A stretch of DNA of 64,000 bases, from assembly GCA_950295325.1 (NCBI GenBank), contig OX485807.1:34998440-35062439 (forward strand), given 5' to 3'. This DNA is from Polytrichum commune (lineage: Eukaryota > Streptophyta > Polytrichopsida > Polytrichales > Polytrichaceae). Numbering within the stretch: the first letter of the stretch is position 1; each line of letters starts with the position of its first letter. Below the pieces are notes generated by a model. It had not been told where the DNA came from. It did not search any database and saw only the letters and a program-made list of their open reading frames with translations. Shown here piece by piece: positions 47,520 to 58,725 of this stretch. The translations under genes were made by a program, and so were the position numbers.

Positions 47520-50500
47520 CGTGGTATCAGAGCAGGGTTCCAATTTTTGAGCTAGCACTTTGAGGTAGACATGGCTATCCCAAGAGTGGGTTGAGCCTTG
47601 TCTCCAAGTCTTTGGGGAGCTTAAGACCAAGTTCTCTTCGCCGCCCGTGCTCAAGTTTGCGAAATTTGACATACCTTTTGAGGTGCATACGGTGGCGAGT
47701 GACTTTACCATTGGCGGATGTTGATCCAAGATGGATGCCCATTGCATATGGGACCATTAAGCTTAAAGGTTGTCGAACCTTGTGCGACTTGTGAAAGAAA
47801 TGGCTATCTCAAGAGTGGGATGAGCCTTGTCCCAAAGTCTTTGAGGAGCTTAAGACAAAGTCCTCTTTGCCACCCGTGTTCAAGTTCGCGGAGCTTGAAA
47901 AACCTTTTGAGGTGCATACGGGGGGCGAGTGACTTTGCCATTGGCGGATGGTTAATGTAAGATGGATGGCCATTGCATATGAGAGCGTTAAGCTCGATGG
48001 TTATCCGACCTTATCCGACTTGTGAAAGAAATGACTATCCCAAGAGTGGGATGAGCCTTGCCACCAAGTCTTTGGGGAGCTTGAGAACAAGTTTTCTTCA
48101 CCGCCCGTGCTCAAGTTCGCGTAGCTTGACAAACCTTTTGAGGTGCATACGGGGGTGAGTGACTTTGCCAATGGCGGATTGTTGATGTAAGATGGATGAC
48201 CATTGCATATGGGAGCATGAAGCTCGATGGTTGTCAAAGAAGACAACCAACTCATAACAAAGAACTTCTTTGCCGTAGTGCATTGCTTGAAGATGTGGCG
48301 ACACTATTTGGGGTCGCACAAAGCAAAGATCTACATGGACAATGTGTCCTAAAAGAATTTTGACATTCAAGCGCAAGTGAGCGCCAAGTCATTGCGGTGG
48401 CATGATAGTTTGGCGCTTATGAAGGTGGATTGGATCCACAAACCGGACCAAGGAAATGTGGTGCCGGATGCGCGAAGTAGACTGGAAGAGTTCCAAGCAA
48501 TGAGAACCATCCAAACCTTGTGGCTAATGTGTACCGGCGAAGGAAACTTGTGATGCAACATACGGGAGGGGTAAATTAACTACCCCAAAGCACAAAAGCT
48601 TTTAGGTAAGCTTCGCAAGAGCAAGGTGCTCTAAGAGGTTAAGTTGGTGGACGGATTGTTCAAGTGCTAGCAAAGTTGGGTGTATGTGCCACAAGGCAAG
48701 TTGAGGCTATCGGTTTTGAAGGAGGAATATGATAGTCCTATTGCCGGCCATAGAGGAGAAAGAAAAAACCGCCATAGAATGGTGTCAAAGAGGTACCATT
48801 GGCGGTGCATAAAGGAGAATATAACCCACTTTGTGAAGGCGTGAATAAAGTGCCAAGTGAACCGAGCCTCTTACCAAAAGCGAGGCGGTTTCTTGCAACC
48901 GTTGCCTATCCCGTCGGCGCCATGGCATAGTATGTGCATGGACTTGATCACAAGTTTGCCGGAGTCACATGGGTATGATGCCATCTTGTTGATGGTAGAG
49001 CGGTTTGCCAAGTTGGCACACATGGTGCCGATTGTGGGAACCGCCACCGCGTTGGAGACCGCATAGCCTTTTCTCAAAGGATGGTTGAGGCACCACGGGT
49101 TGCCAAGAGTGATTGTGTGGGATCAAGATCCAAAGTTCACAAGTGCATTTTCAATGCATTTCTCTAAGGAGGTCGGAATGAAACTAAGGTTTAGCACGAC
49201 CTTGCATTCCCAAATGGATGGGAAAGCGGAGCGTGTGAATGGAGTCTTGAAGCAATACTTGAGGAACTTGGTGGGGGCGGACCAAGGAGATTGGGCGGAC
49301 TATGTGGGTCGAGCGGAGTGTAATTGCAATGTAGCCACGCACTTGGCTACCAAGGGGTGGTCTTTCGTAGTGGCTTATGGAGTGGATGCGCTCCAACCTA
49401 TTAACCTAGCTCTCGAGGGGGCACATTCAACACTCAAGTTCAACCAAGATGGTGAGGACTTGGCCAAGAAGCGTGAACAAGTCTTGGAGATGACCAAGTT
49501 GTTGGTGGAGAAAGCCCGAAGGTGCTACGGAGTGCAAGTCAATGCCGGAAGACGCGAAGTGGAGAATGAGGTGGGCCAAAAGGTGTTGTTGAATGTGAAC
49601 AACTTGACTTAGCCGGAAGGCCTCACTCCAAAGTTCATGTCCAAAATTGGAGCTCCGTTTTCCATTGTGGAACAAGTGTTCAAGGACATATATAAGTTGG
49701 AATTACCGCCGGAGATCAAAGTGCATCCGACATTTCATGTCTCATTCCTAAAGCCATTTAAGGAGGACACCTTGTGGCCCGATCACAAGCAAGTGATTAG
49801 GCCACCTCCCGACCTTGTCGAGGTCATTTGGAACATGAGGTAGGAGGGCATCCTCAAGTGTTGGAAGCCCAAGTGAAAAGGAAAGAAAATGTACAAAGGA
49901 GTACTTGGTGAAATGGTGAGGATATCATGAGAAAGAAGCCGCTTGGGTGGCGGCAAGAGACATGGTGAACACCAATGAATTGGTGAAGCACTTTGAAGAA
50001 ACTAAGGCTAAGGATTCCAATAAAATGAAGCGTAGGCATTGATGAGGACATCAATCTCCTTTAGTGGGGGGAAAGACGCTAGTAGCACACTTAGCTTCGA
50101 GGTTAATTAGTCCACAACATGAACTTGTTCTTTGGCTTGAGGGAATAAAGTCCAAACTTTAGTGGTGCAAAGAGAAAAGTATGAGATGAGGTCCTAGTCT
50201 TGTACTTGTGCTTGGTTAATGGAAGAGGGGGAATAGACATGCCAAACTAGGTTGGGTAAGCCGAGTAATTGGGGGCCATGGCTTAGACGGGCCTTGGATA
50301 AAACCAAGAAACCTCTTAGCCATGGGCTTGTCCGGGCGGGGGCAAGGTGATGGCGCGTGCTCATAAAAGTGCTACCCGCGAGCTAACGAGAGTTGGCGCA
50401 TGGGAGTCATGAACCCATGTCTCGAAAGAGCAAAGTGGGAACCGAATCGGGCGGGACTTGGCATCACCCCCGTGCGATCGAGGCGTGGCTTAACAATGGA

Positions 50501-50591
50501 AAGCCATCTCGGAGTTGCAACCGAGACAACTTAGTGGAAGCGTTGAGGTCTCGCCTAGATGTGTCATGTTAGGCTAGCAAGGGGTGCGACA
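47117..50591 (+). mobile_element. Gypsy chromovirus copy F, second half of a tandem pair
   Basis: A plus-strand fossil. Parts: partial LTR 47117-47519; primer-binding site 47522-47533; RNase H-side tandem units about 47575-48240; integrase zinc-binding region about 48640-48840; integrase core about 48857-49612; downstream integrase region to 49843; chromodomain-like stretch about 49890-50010; non-coding 3' region; and only a trace of a 3' LTR (GGCTAGCAAGG...GCGACA, 50572-50591). It is strongly reduced and broken. The LTR-internal-LTR-internal order with E points to unequal LTR recombination between copies. Confidence 0.83.
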
Positions 50592-50624
50592 CAAAGGCTT
50601 GGTGACAAGGCTCATCCCACTCTT
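50592..50624 (-). mobile_element. Left scrap of gypsy copy J next to copia G
   Basis: A 33-bp piece of gypsy internal sequence (CAAAGGCTTGGTGACAAGGC...CTCTT, RNase H-side tandem unit) that continues, after the copia element, at 62615. Its last five bases, CTCTT, are the copia target duplication. Confidence 0.8.
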
Positions 50625-50817
50625 TATTGGAAGGTAGTGTTAGGTTGCATTGGTGACATTGTCCCATATGGGTTGTCAAGGCTGGTCCTAACCTACACAT
50701 ATAAATAAAGGCATAAGGGGAGGAGCTAACTCACTCTCTCCATTGTATGCAACCATTGTGTATTGTGTTCTTGCTTCCTACGCTGATCTCTTTGCTTCTT
50801 CCTCTCATTTCTCAAAA
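50625..50817 (+). repeat. 5' LTR of copia G
   Basis: A 193-bp LTR starting TATTGGAAGG, with a good TATA box TATAAATA at 50700-50707. Identical to 62422-62614 except at the second-last base. Confidence 0.94.
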
Positions 50818-51052
50818 GGTTATGGGCCCACTTTGCTTTAGAGCTTAGAGATCAACTTAGGAAGAGGTAGGAGAGAGCCGGATCTGATCGGAGGCGATTT
50901 GGAGGTGTTTCAAGCTTTTGGTGGAGTTTTGGAGTTTTGGAGCACTTTTGGAGCGCCTTGGAGCATTCTTGGACACTTGGACCAGCGTGGAGGACACCTT
51001 AGGTTGAGGTTCATTGTATCTTGAGTGTTTACGTGAGATCGATTCGCATTTT

Positions 51053-51292
51053 GAGGGTTTGAGGTGATTAGAGTTCAAAAAGGCTTAGTTGTGGCTTTTT
51101 GATGGTTATGTAGTTATTAAGCTTAGTTTTGGAGTGGAAAGGTGCTGACTTGAGAGATCCATCCATTCTGTGCTTACTTTGAGGTGTTTTGAGTTCCAAA
51201 AGGCTTAGTTGTGGCTTTTTGATGGTTATATAGTTATTTGGCTTAGCTTTGGAGTGGAAAGGTGCTGAGTTGAGTGTGTGAGAACCTTGAAT
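51053..51292. repeat. 120-bp tandem duplication in copia leader
   Basis: Two copies offset by 120 bp; AAAGGCTTAGTTGTGGC occurs near 51079 and 51199. They lie in the untranslated leader between the 5' LTR and the gag start. The copies differ at several positions, more than the LTRs do, so the duplication predates this insertion. Confidence 0.85.
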
Positions 51293-51388
51293 TAATTCCA
51301 AAGTTTAAAATCATTTTCTAAACTTCCTTGAGGGTTTCTAAGCCCTTGTACTACATTGAGTGAGTGGGAGCTTGCATTCGCTTTGAAA

Positions 51389-51744
51389 ATGGCTTCTAGG
51401 GAAAACGATGGACTTATATCGGTTGACAAGTTCGGTGGCGAGAACTTCAACCTCTATAAGTTCAAATTGGAGATGGCCATGTCCACCAAAGATCTTTGGG
51501 AGATCGTGGATGGTTCGGAGTTGCCACCACCTTCTACGGCGAGCGACGAAGTCAAGAAGGCGTACGAGCGACGATGCAAGAAAGCCTCCGCCATCATTGC
51601 CATGAGTTTGGTGGACAAGGAATTGGCGCACATCAAAGGATGCAAGGGACCCGCGGAAGCGTGGAAGACCTTGTGCAACATCCACGAAACCAAAAGCTTG
51701 TCCAACATCTTGTTCATAAGGCGCAAGTTCTTCACCATCAAGAT
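51389..51744 (+). mobile_element. Copia G gag N-terminal part
   Basis: An open frame starting MASRENDGLISVDKFGGENF, with the plant copia gag pattern YKFKLEMAM, LWEIVDG, AIIAMSLVDKEL, AWKTLCN. It ends where gypsy copy H begins. Copia gag forms the particle shell. Confidence 0.85.
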
Positions 51745-52716
51745 TGTCGCAACCCTTGCTAGGTCCCTTAACAATCTTGCCAATTTTCGTTTCTAGCAAA
51801 GGTTACGAGCGCTAACCATTCGCATTCCGCCATGCTAATGGATAGCTCCTCTTACCCCGGACCAATAGTTCATAGGAGGGAACCAACCCTCCTACTTTGC
51901 TTTCGGGACTCACCCCTTAATCGGTAACCCATTTCCCCAATGTGGACTTCCATCCATGGAAGTCCAATCCTATGTTGATCATCGCGTTGCCGGAGCAACA
52001 CTACAACAACCCGAAGCATACTAGGCAACTATGGCCTCACAATAGGCCAAAGCCCATGGAGGCCTTGCCGTTCGGCCTCGGGTGGGTGAGGCCACACCAC
52101 CTCACCCATATAAGCCTCTAGGACTCTACGCGGGGCCCCTACCCCACCGTCAACCAACCTCTTGTCTCTCTACCAAGAGTTGGGGCCAAGTGGACATTTT
52201 CCCTTAGCCGCTGGGCCTAGAAGCCCCCAGCAGCTTCAGACCATCATAACTTCCTTGTATGATGTCTGATTCCAGCAACCAACCACTCCATCTTCATCTA
52301 CGCTTCACGTAGATGCCGATGGACTCCTCACTTGCCCCCTTCGGGCAAGTGCTGAGGAAGTTATGCCTGTTTGAACCTTGGCAGTCCCGGGAATCACTCC
52401 CAGGCACTGCTGTAGCAGGGCGCTGTCCCGGGACAGCGCCCCACTCAAATGGCCATAACTCCTAGCTCACACCTCGAATTGAGGTGTTCTTGAGCATTCT
52501 AGAATCACCACGCCATGAGCTACGCATAGCTCATGGCCTTACCCTTGTGCTTCCTAGTCTTCGTGGATGGGAGGCGTTCCCAACGCCCGGGGACCTCACC
52601 CACACTAGGATCACTTGGGCCCTCTCACCAACGGCGCCACAAGTCCCGGGTGTCACTCCGGGGTCCCCCTTGTGCCCATGGTGTTTCGGCCACTCCTTAT
52701 GGAGAGGTGCGCGACA
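51745..52716 (-). repeat. 3' LTR of gypsy copy H
   Basis: A 972-bp LTR that shares private variants with 57750-58720, such as TCTGATTCCAGCAACC and GCCCCCTTCGGGC. Confidence 0.94.
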
Positions 52717-55700
52717 CTCACCCCCACCAAACGGAGTCGATGCCCTCATCGACTATACTCGTAGTCGGCACACCAATTCTCAAGTTGCCATCCTCTATGG
52801 TGCGGCATTGTGTTTACCTTAGGGCGCGACCCCCACAATGCATCTTCAAATTTGGCATAGTCCCAAAGGTGTCGTTCCTAGGTGGTCCGTTAACGACCTT
52901 GGATCTCTCATCCAAGGACCTAACCTATACTAGACCAACCTACTTTGGGACTCACTTGGGTTGCCCCTCCTTTGGGGCCTCCCCCGTTAGGCTCCACTAG
53001 CCTAACGTGACACATCTAGGCGAGACCTCAACGCTTCCACTAAGTTGTCTCGGTTGCAACTCCGAGATGGCTTTCCATTGTTAAGCCACGCCTCGATCGC
53101 ACGGGGGTGATGCCAAGTCCCGCCCGACTCGGTTCCCACTTTGCTCTTTCGAGACATGGGTTCATGACTCCCATGCGCCAACTCTCGTTAGCTCGCGGGT
53201 AGCACTTTTATGAGCACGCGCCATCACCTTGTCCCCGCCCGGACAAGCCCACAACTAAGAAGTTTCTTGGTTTTATCCAAGGCCCCTCCAAGCCATGGCC
53301 CCCAATTACTCGGCTTACCCAACCTAGTTTGGCATGTCTATTCCCCCTCTTCCACTAACCAAGCACAAGTACAAGACTAGGACCTCATCTCATACTTTTC
53401 TCTTTGCACCACTAAAGTTTGGACTTTATTCCCTCAAGCCAAAGAACAAGTTCATGTTGTGGAGTAATTAACCTCGAAGCTAAGTGTGCTACTAGCGTCT
53501 CTCCCCCACTAAAGGAGATTGATGTCCTCATCAATGCCTATGCTTCATTTTATTGGAATCCTTAGCCTTAGTTTCTTCAAAGTGCTTCACCAATTCATTG
53601 GTGTTCACCATGTCTCTTGCCGCCACCCAAGCGGTTTCTTTCTCATGGTATCCTCACCATTTCACCAAGTACTCTTTTGTACATTTTCTTTCATTTTCAC
53701 TTGGGCTTCCTACACTTGAGGATGCCCTCCTACCTCATGTTCCAAATGACCTCCACAAGGTCGGGACGTGGCATAACCACTTGCTTGTGTTCGGGCCACA
53801 AGGTGTCGTCCTAAAATGACTTTCGTAATGAGACATGAAATGTCGGATGCACTTTGATCTCCGGCGGTAATTCCAACTTATACATGTCCTTGAACACTTG
53901 TTCCACAATGGAAAACGAAGCTCCAATTTTGGACATGAACTTTTGAAGTAAGGCCTTTGGGCAAGGTGAAGTTGTCCACATTCAACAACACCTTATTGGC
54001 CCACCTCATACTCCACTTCGCGTCTTCCGGCATTGATTTGCACTCCGTAGCACCTTCGGGTTTTTTCCACCAACAACTTGGTCATCTCCAAGACTTGTTT
54101 ACCATCCTTGGCCAAGTCCTCACCATCTTGGTTGAACTCTAGTGTTGAATGTGCCCCCTCGAGAGCTAGGTTAATAGGTTGGAGCGCATCCACTCCATAA
54201 GCCACCACGAAAGACCACCCCTTGGTAGCCAAGTGCGTGGCTACATTGCAATTACACTCCGCTCGACCCACATAGTCCGCCCAATCTCCTTGGTCCGCCC
54301 CCACCAAGTTCCTCAAGTATTGCTTCAAGACTCCATTCACATGCTCCGCTTTCCCATTCATTTGGGAATGCAAGGCCGTGCTAAACCTTAGTTTCATTCC
54401 GACCTCCTTAGAGAAATGCATTGAAAATGCACTTGTGAACTTTGGATCTTGATCCCACACAATCACTCTTGGCAACCCGTGGTGCCTCAACCATCCTTTG
54501 AGAAAAGGCTATGCGGTCTCCAACGCGGTGGCGGTTCCCACAATCGGCACCATGTGTGCCAACTTGGCAAACTGCTCTACCATCAACAAGATGGCATCAT
54601 ACCCATGTGACTCCGGCAAACTTGTGATCAAGTCCATGCACATACTATGCCATGGCGCCGACGGGATAGGCAACGGTTGCAAGAAGCCGCCTTGCTTTTG
54701 GTAAGAGGCTCGGTTCACTTGGCACTTTATTCACGCCTTCACAAAGTGGGTTATATCCTCCTTTATGCACCGCCAACGGTACCTCTTTGACACCATTCTA
54801 TGGCGGCTTTTTGTTTCTCCTCTATGGCCGGCAATAGGACTATCATATTCTTCCTTCAAAACCGATAGCCTCAACTTGCCTTGTGGCACATACACCCAAC
54901 TTTGCTTGCACTTGAACAATCCGTTCACCAACTTAACCTCTTTGAGCACCTTGCTCTTGCGAAGCTCACCTAAAAGCTTTTGTGCTTTGGGGTAGTTAAT
55001 TTACCCCTCCCGTATCTTGCATCACAAGTTTCCTTTGCCGGCACACATTAGCCACAAGGTTTGGATGGTTCTCATTGCTTGGAACTCTTCCGGTCTACTT
55101 CGCGTATCCGGCACCACATTTCCACGGTCCGGTTTGTGGATCAAATCCACCTTCATAAGCGCCAAACTATCATGCCAACGCAATGACTTGGCGCTCACTT
55201 GCGCTTGTATGTCAAAATTCTCTTAGGACACATTGTCCATGTAGACCTTTGCTTTGTGCGACCTCAAATAGTGTCGCCACATTTTCAAGCAATGCACTAC
55301 GACAAAGAAGTTCTTTGTCATGAGTTGGTTGTCTTCTTTGACAACCATCGAGCTTCATGCTCCCATATACAATGGCCATCCAATTACACATAATCCACCA
55401 TTGGCAAAGTCGCTCACCCCCGTATGCACCTCAAAAGGTTTGTCAAGCTCCGCGAACTTGAGCACGGGCGTCTAAGAACACTTGCTCTCAAGCTCCCCAA
55501 AGACTTGGTGGCAAGGCTCATCCCACTCTTGGGATAGCCATTTCTTCCACAAGTCGGATAAGGTCGGATAACCATCAAGCTTAACGCTCTCATATGCAAT
55601 GGCCATCCATCTTACGTTAACCATCCGCCAATGGCAAAGTCACTCGCCCCCCGTATGCACCTCAAAAGGTTTGTCAAGCTCCGCGAACTTGAACACGGGT

Positions 55701-57749
55701 GGCAAATACAACTTTGTATTAAGCTCCCCAAAGACTTTGGGGCAAGGCTCATCCCACTCTTGAGATAGCCATTTCTTTCACAAGTCGCACAAGGTTTGAC
55801 AACCTTTAAGCTTAATGCTCCCATATGCAATGGGCATCCATCTTGGATCAACATCCGCCAATGGTAAAGTTACTCGCCCCGGTATGCAACTCAAAAGGTT
55901 TGTCAAATTTCGCAAACTTGAGCACGGGCGGCGAAGAGAACTTGGTTTTAAGCTCCTTAAAGACTTGGTGGCAAGGCTCATCCCACTTTTGGGATAGCCA
56001 TTTCTTGCATAAGTTGGACCAGGTTGGACAACCATCGAGCTTCATGCTCTTATAATATGCAATGGTCATCTATTTTGCCTCAACATCCGCCAATGCTAAA
56101 GTCACTCGCCCCCGTATGCACCTCAAAAGATTTGTCAAAGTCCGCGAACTTAAGCACGGGCGGCGGAGAGAACTTGTTTTTGAGCTCCCCAAAGGCTTGG
56201 TGACAAGGCTCATCCCACTCTTGGGATAGCCATTTCCTCAATAAGTTGAATAAGGTCCTAGCAACCTTAGAAAACTCTCGAATGAAGTTGTGGTACTAAT
56301 TGGCTAGGCCAACAAATGACCTAAGCCTTTTTTGAATCAAGGGCCAATTCTCCTTTTGGATTGGCCTGACATTCTTCATGTTCGTCCACCAACTTCCTTT
56401 GTCACCACACACCTCAAGAACTCAATCTCTCGTTGAGCAAAGTTATTTTTCACTTCTTGGCGGTAATGTTTTTTTGGGCAACACATTGGTGAATACATCC
56501 TTGTATCTCACCAACATCCCACCAATGTTGTGTGGGGGAGGCCCATCTTTCCTAGCCTCCCTATACGTTCCTTGGAGTTGCTCCAATTGAACCACGACCA
56601 TTATGCTTTCTATTTTTCATTTGGTCCATTAAGACCAAATTCAACTTAGGTCCTCCTACCATAGGAGTCCTTGTCAATTTGAACTTCAATTCTTTGCCAT
56701 TATGACACATCATAATGCACCGCAAGCACACCGGCTTGCACCTCACATCTATCATGTGAGTTTCAAACTAGGCGGCCTTCACAATGACATGCATTTCATC
56801 TATTTCACTTGGTGTGAAATTTTGACAAAAATCCAATGTCCCACATTGAAAGGTTACATGCATCGCGGCCTCCTTTGTCTCATGCGGTTCGCCCTTTCCA
56901 AACCGCACCTTGGTGGGCTTGCCCGCTCTACCAATCGGCAAGCCCCAACTCCCTTATGAGTTTTGGGCTCAAGAAGGAGTGGTAGCCTCTTTGTCAATAC
57001 ATGAGACATTTGTCCCATTCATTTGAGCCTCAAGGTACAAAAGACTTGGCCTCGGCTTAAGGCTACTAGCCTTGGCCACAATATCATCGTCTTACATTCG
57101 GTCCGCGGCATAAGTATTATTTGGCGTGGTACCTATCTCCTCTCAACGTCCATTGTTGTAAGGCACCGCCAAATTTCTTATTGGGGTCATCGGCTTTAAT
57201 GCTCGTTGCAATTTTGATGATCCCCGCCACAACCTCAATAAACTTTGGGAAATTAGAACTTGGTATTCACCACCCGCTTTTGAAACCCCATCTAAAACGA
57301 TGTGTTTCTTGGCCAACTAGTCAATCTTAGTTGTATCATTCGTTATGGTGGTTAAATCGCAAACATAGGCCTAAAAGCCTTGAGTGCCGTATTTGCACCC
57401 ATTCCAACTTCACCACATTCTAAGCAATTTGGATTGGAATTTCAATCCAACATTACCACCGTGCAAGCTTTCGGATGCCTTCGGTATTCTAGCCCCCGAA
57501 TACTTTTCGAGGTTTGCGGGAGCCCTTTCAAAGCACTCCTCCATTTTCCTCACCGAATCCACCCTCATGCCCACCATTGTCATTAGAATCAATGGTATGG
57601 TCAAAATCCACTTGCACATAATCCTTGTTCCAATTTGAGCCTCACAACCTTTTGGAAACCCCGGGCTCACCATCATAACCCGCATTTTTAATAGCCATGT
57701 CTACCTCAAAGTGCTAGCTCAAAAATTGGAACCCTGCTCTGATACCACG

Positions 57750-58720
57750 TGTCGCAACCCTTGCTAGGTCCCTTAACAATCTTGCCAATTTTCGTTTCTA
57801 GCAAAGGTTACGAGCGCTAACCATTCGCATTCCGCCATGCTAATGGATAGCTCCTCTTACCCCGGACCAATAGTTCATAGGAGGGAACCAACCCTCCTAC
57901 TTTGCTTTCGGGACTCACCCCTTAATCGGTAACCCATTTCCCCAATGTGGACTTCCATCCATGGAAGTCCAATCCTATGTTGATCATCGCGTTGCCGGAG
58001 CAACACTACAACAACCCGAAGCATACTAGGCAACTATGGCCTCACAATAGGCCAAAGCCCATGGAGGCCTTGCCGTTCGGCCTCGGGTGGGTGAGGCCAC
58101 ACCACCTCACCCATATAAGCCTCTAGGACTCTACGCGGGGCCCCTACCCCACCGTCAACCAACCTCTTGTCTCTCTACCAAGAGTTGGGGCCAAGTGGAC
58201 ATTTTCCCTTAGCCGCTGGGCCTAGAAGCCCCCAGCAGCTTCAGACCATCATAACTTCCTTGTATGATGTCTGATTCCAGCAACCAACCACTCCATCTTC
58301 ATCTACGCTTCACGTAGATGCCGATGGACTCCTCACTTGCCCCCTTCGGGCAAGTGCTGAGGAAGTTATGCCTGTTTGAACCTTGGCAGTCCCGGGAATC
58401 ACTCCCAGGCACTGCTGTAGCAGGGCGCTGTCCCGGGACAGCGCCCCACTCAAATGGCCATAACTCCTAGCTCACACCTCGGATTGAGGTGTTCTTGAGC
58501 ATTCTAGAATCACCACGCCATGAGCTACGCATAGCTCATGGCCTTACCCTTGTGCCTCCTAGTCTTCGTGGATGGGAGGCGTTCCCAACGCCCGGGACCT
58601 CACCCACACTAGGATCACTTGGGCCCTCTCACCAACGGCGCCACAAGTCCCGGGTGTCACTCCGGGGTCCCCCTTGTGCCCATGGTGTTTCGGCCACTCC
58701 TTATGGAGAGGTGCGCGACA
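57750..58720 (-). repeat. 5' LTR of gypsy copy H
   Basis: A 971-bp partner of 51745-52716, next to the primer-binding site at 57736-57747. Confidence 0.94.
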
Positions 58721-58725
58721 AAGAT

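Larger units (their letters stand above)
51745..58720 (-). mobile_element. Gypsy chromovirus copy H, full length, inside copia gag
   Basis: A structurally complete 6,976-bp fossil on the minus strand with exact AAGAT duplications (51740-51744, 58721-58725). Parts in element order: 5' LTR 57750-58720; primer-binding site 57736-57747; gag-like region about 57130-57735; protease-like region about 56561-56960; four RNase H-side tandem units about 55340-56250; integrase zinc-binding region about 54731-54949; integrase core about 53993-54718; chromodomain-like stretch about 53575-53700; polypurine tract 52717-52729; 3' LTR 51745-52716. The cysteine-rich repeat field is nearly absent. Broken in many places, with no reverse-transcriptase core recognised. 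About three LTR differences make it recent, and necessarily younger than copia G. Confidence 0.94.

Noticed and set aside
58619-58725. An N-terminal extension of the copia pol frame into the upstream sequence
   Set aside because: This stretch is the LTR of gypsy copy H and the duplicated AAGAT; the extension is chance read-in, not part of the copia protein.
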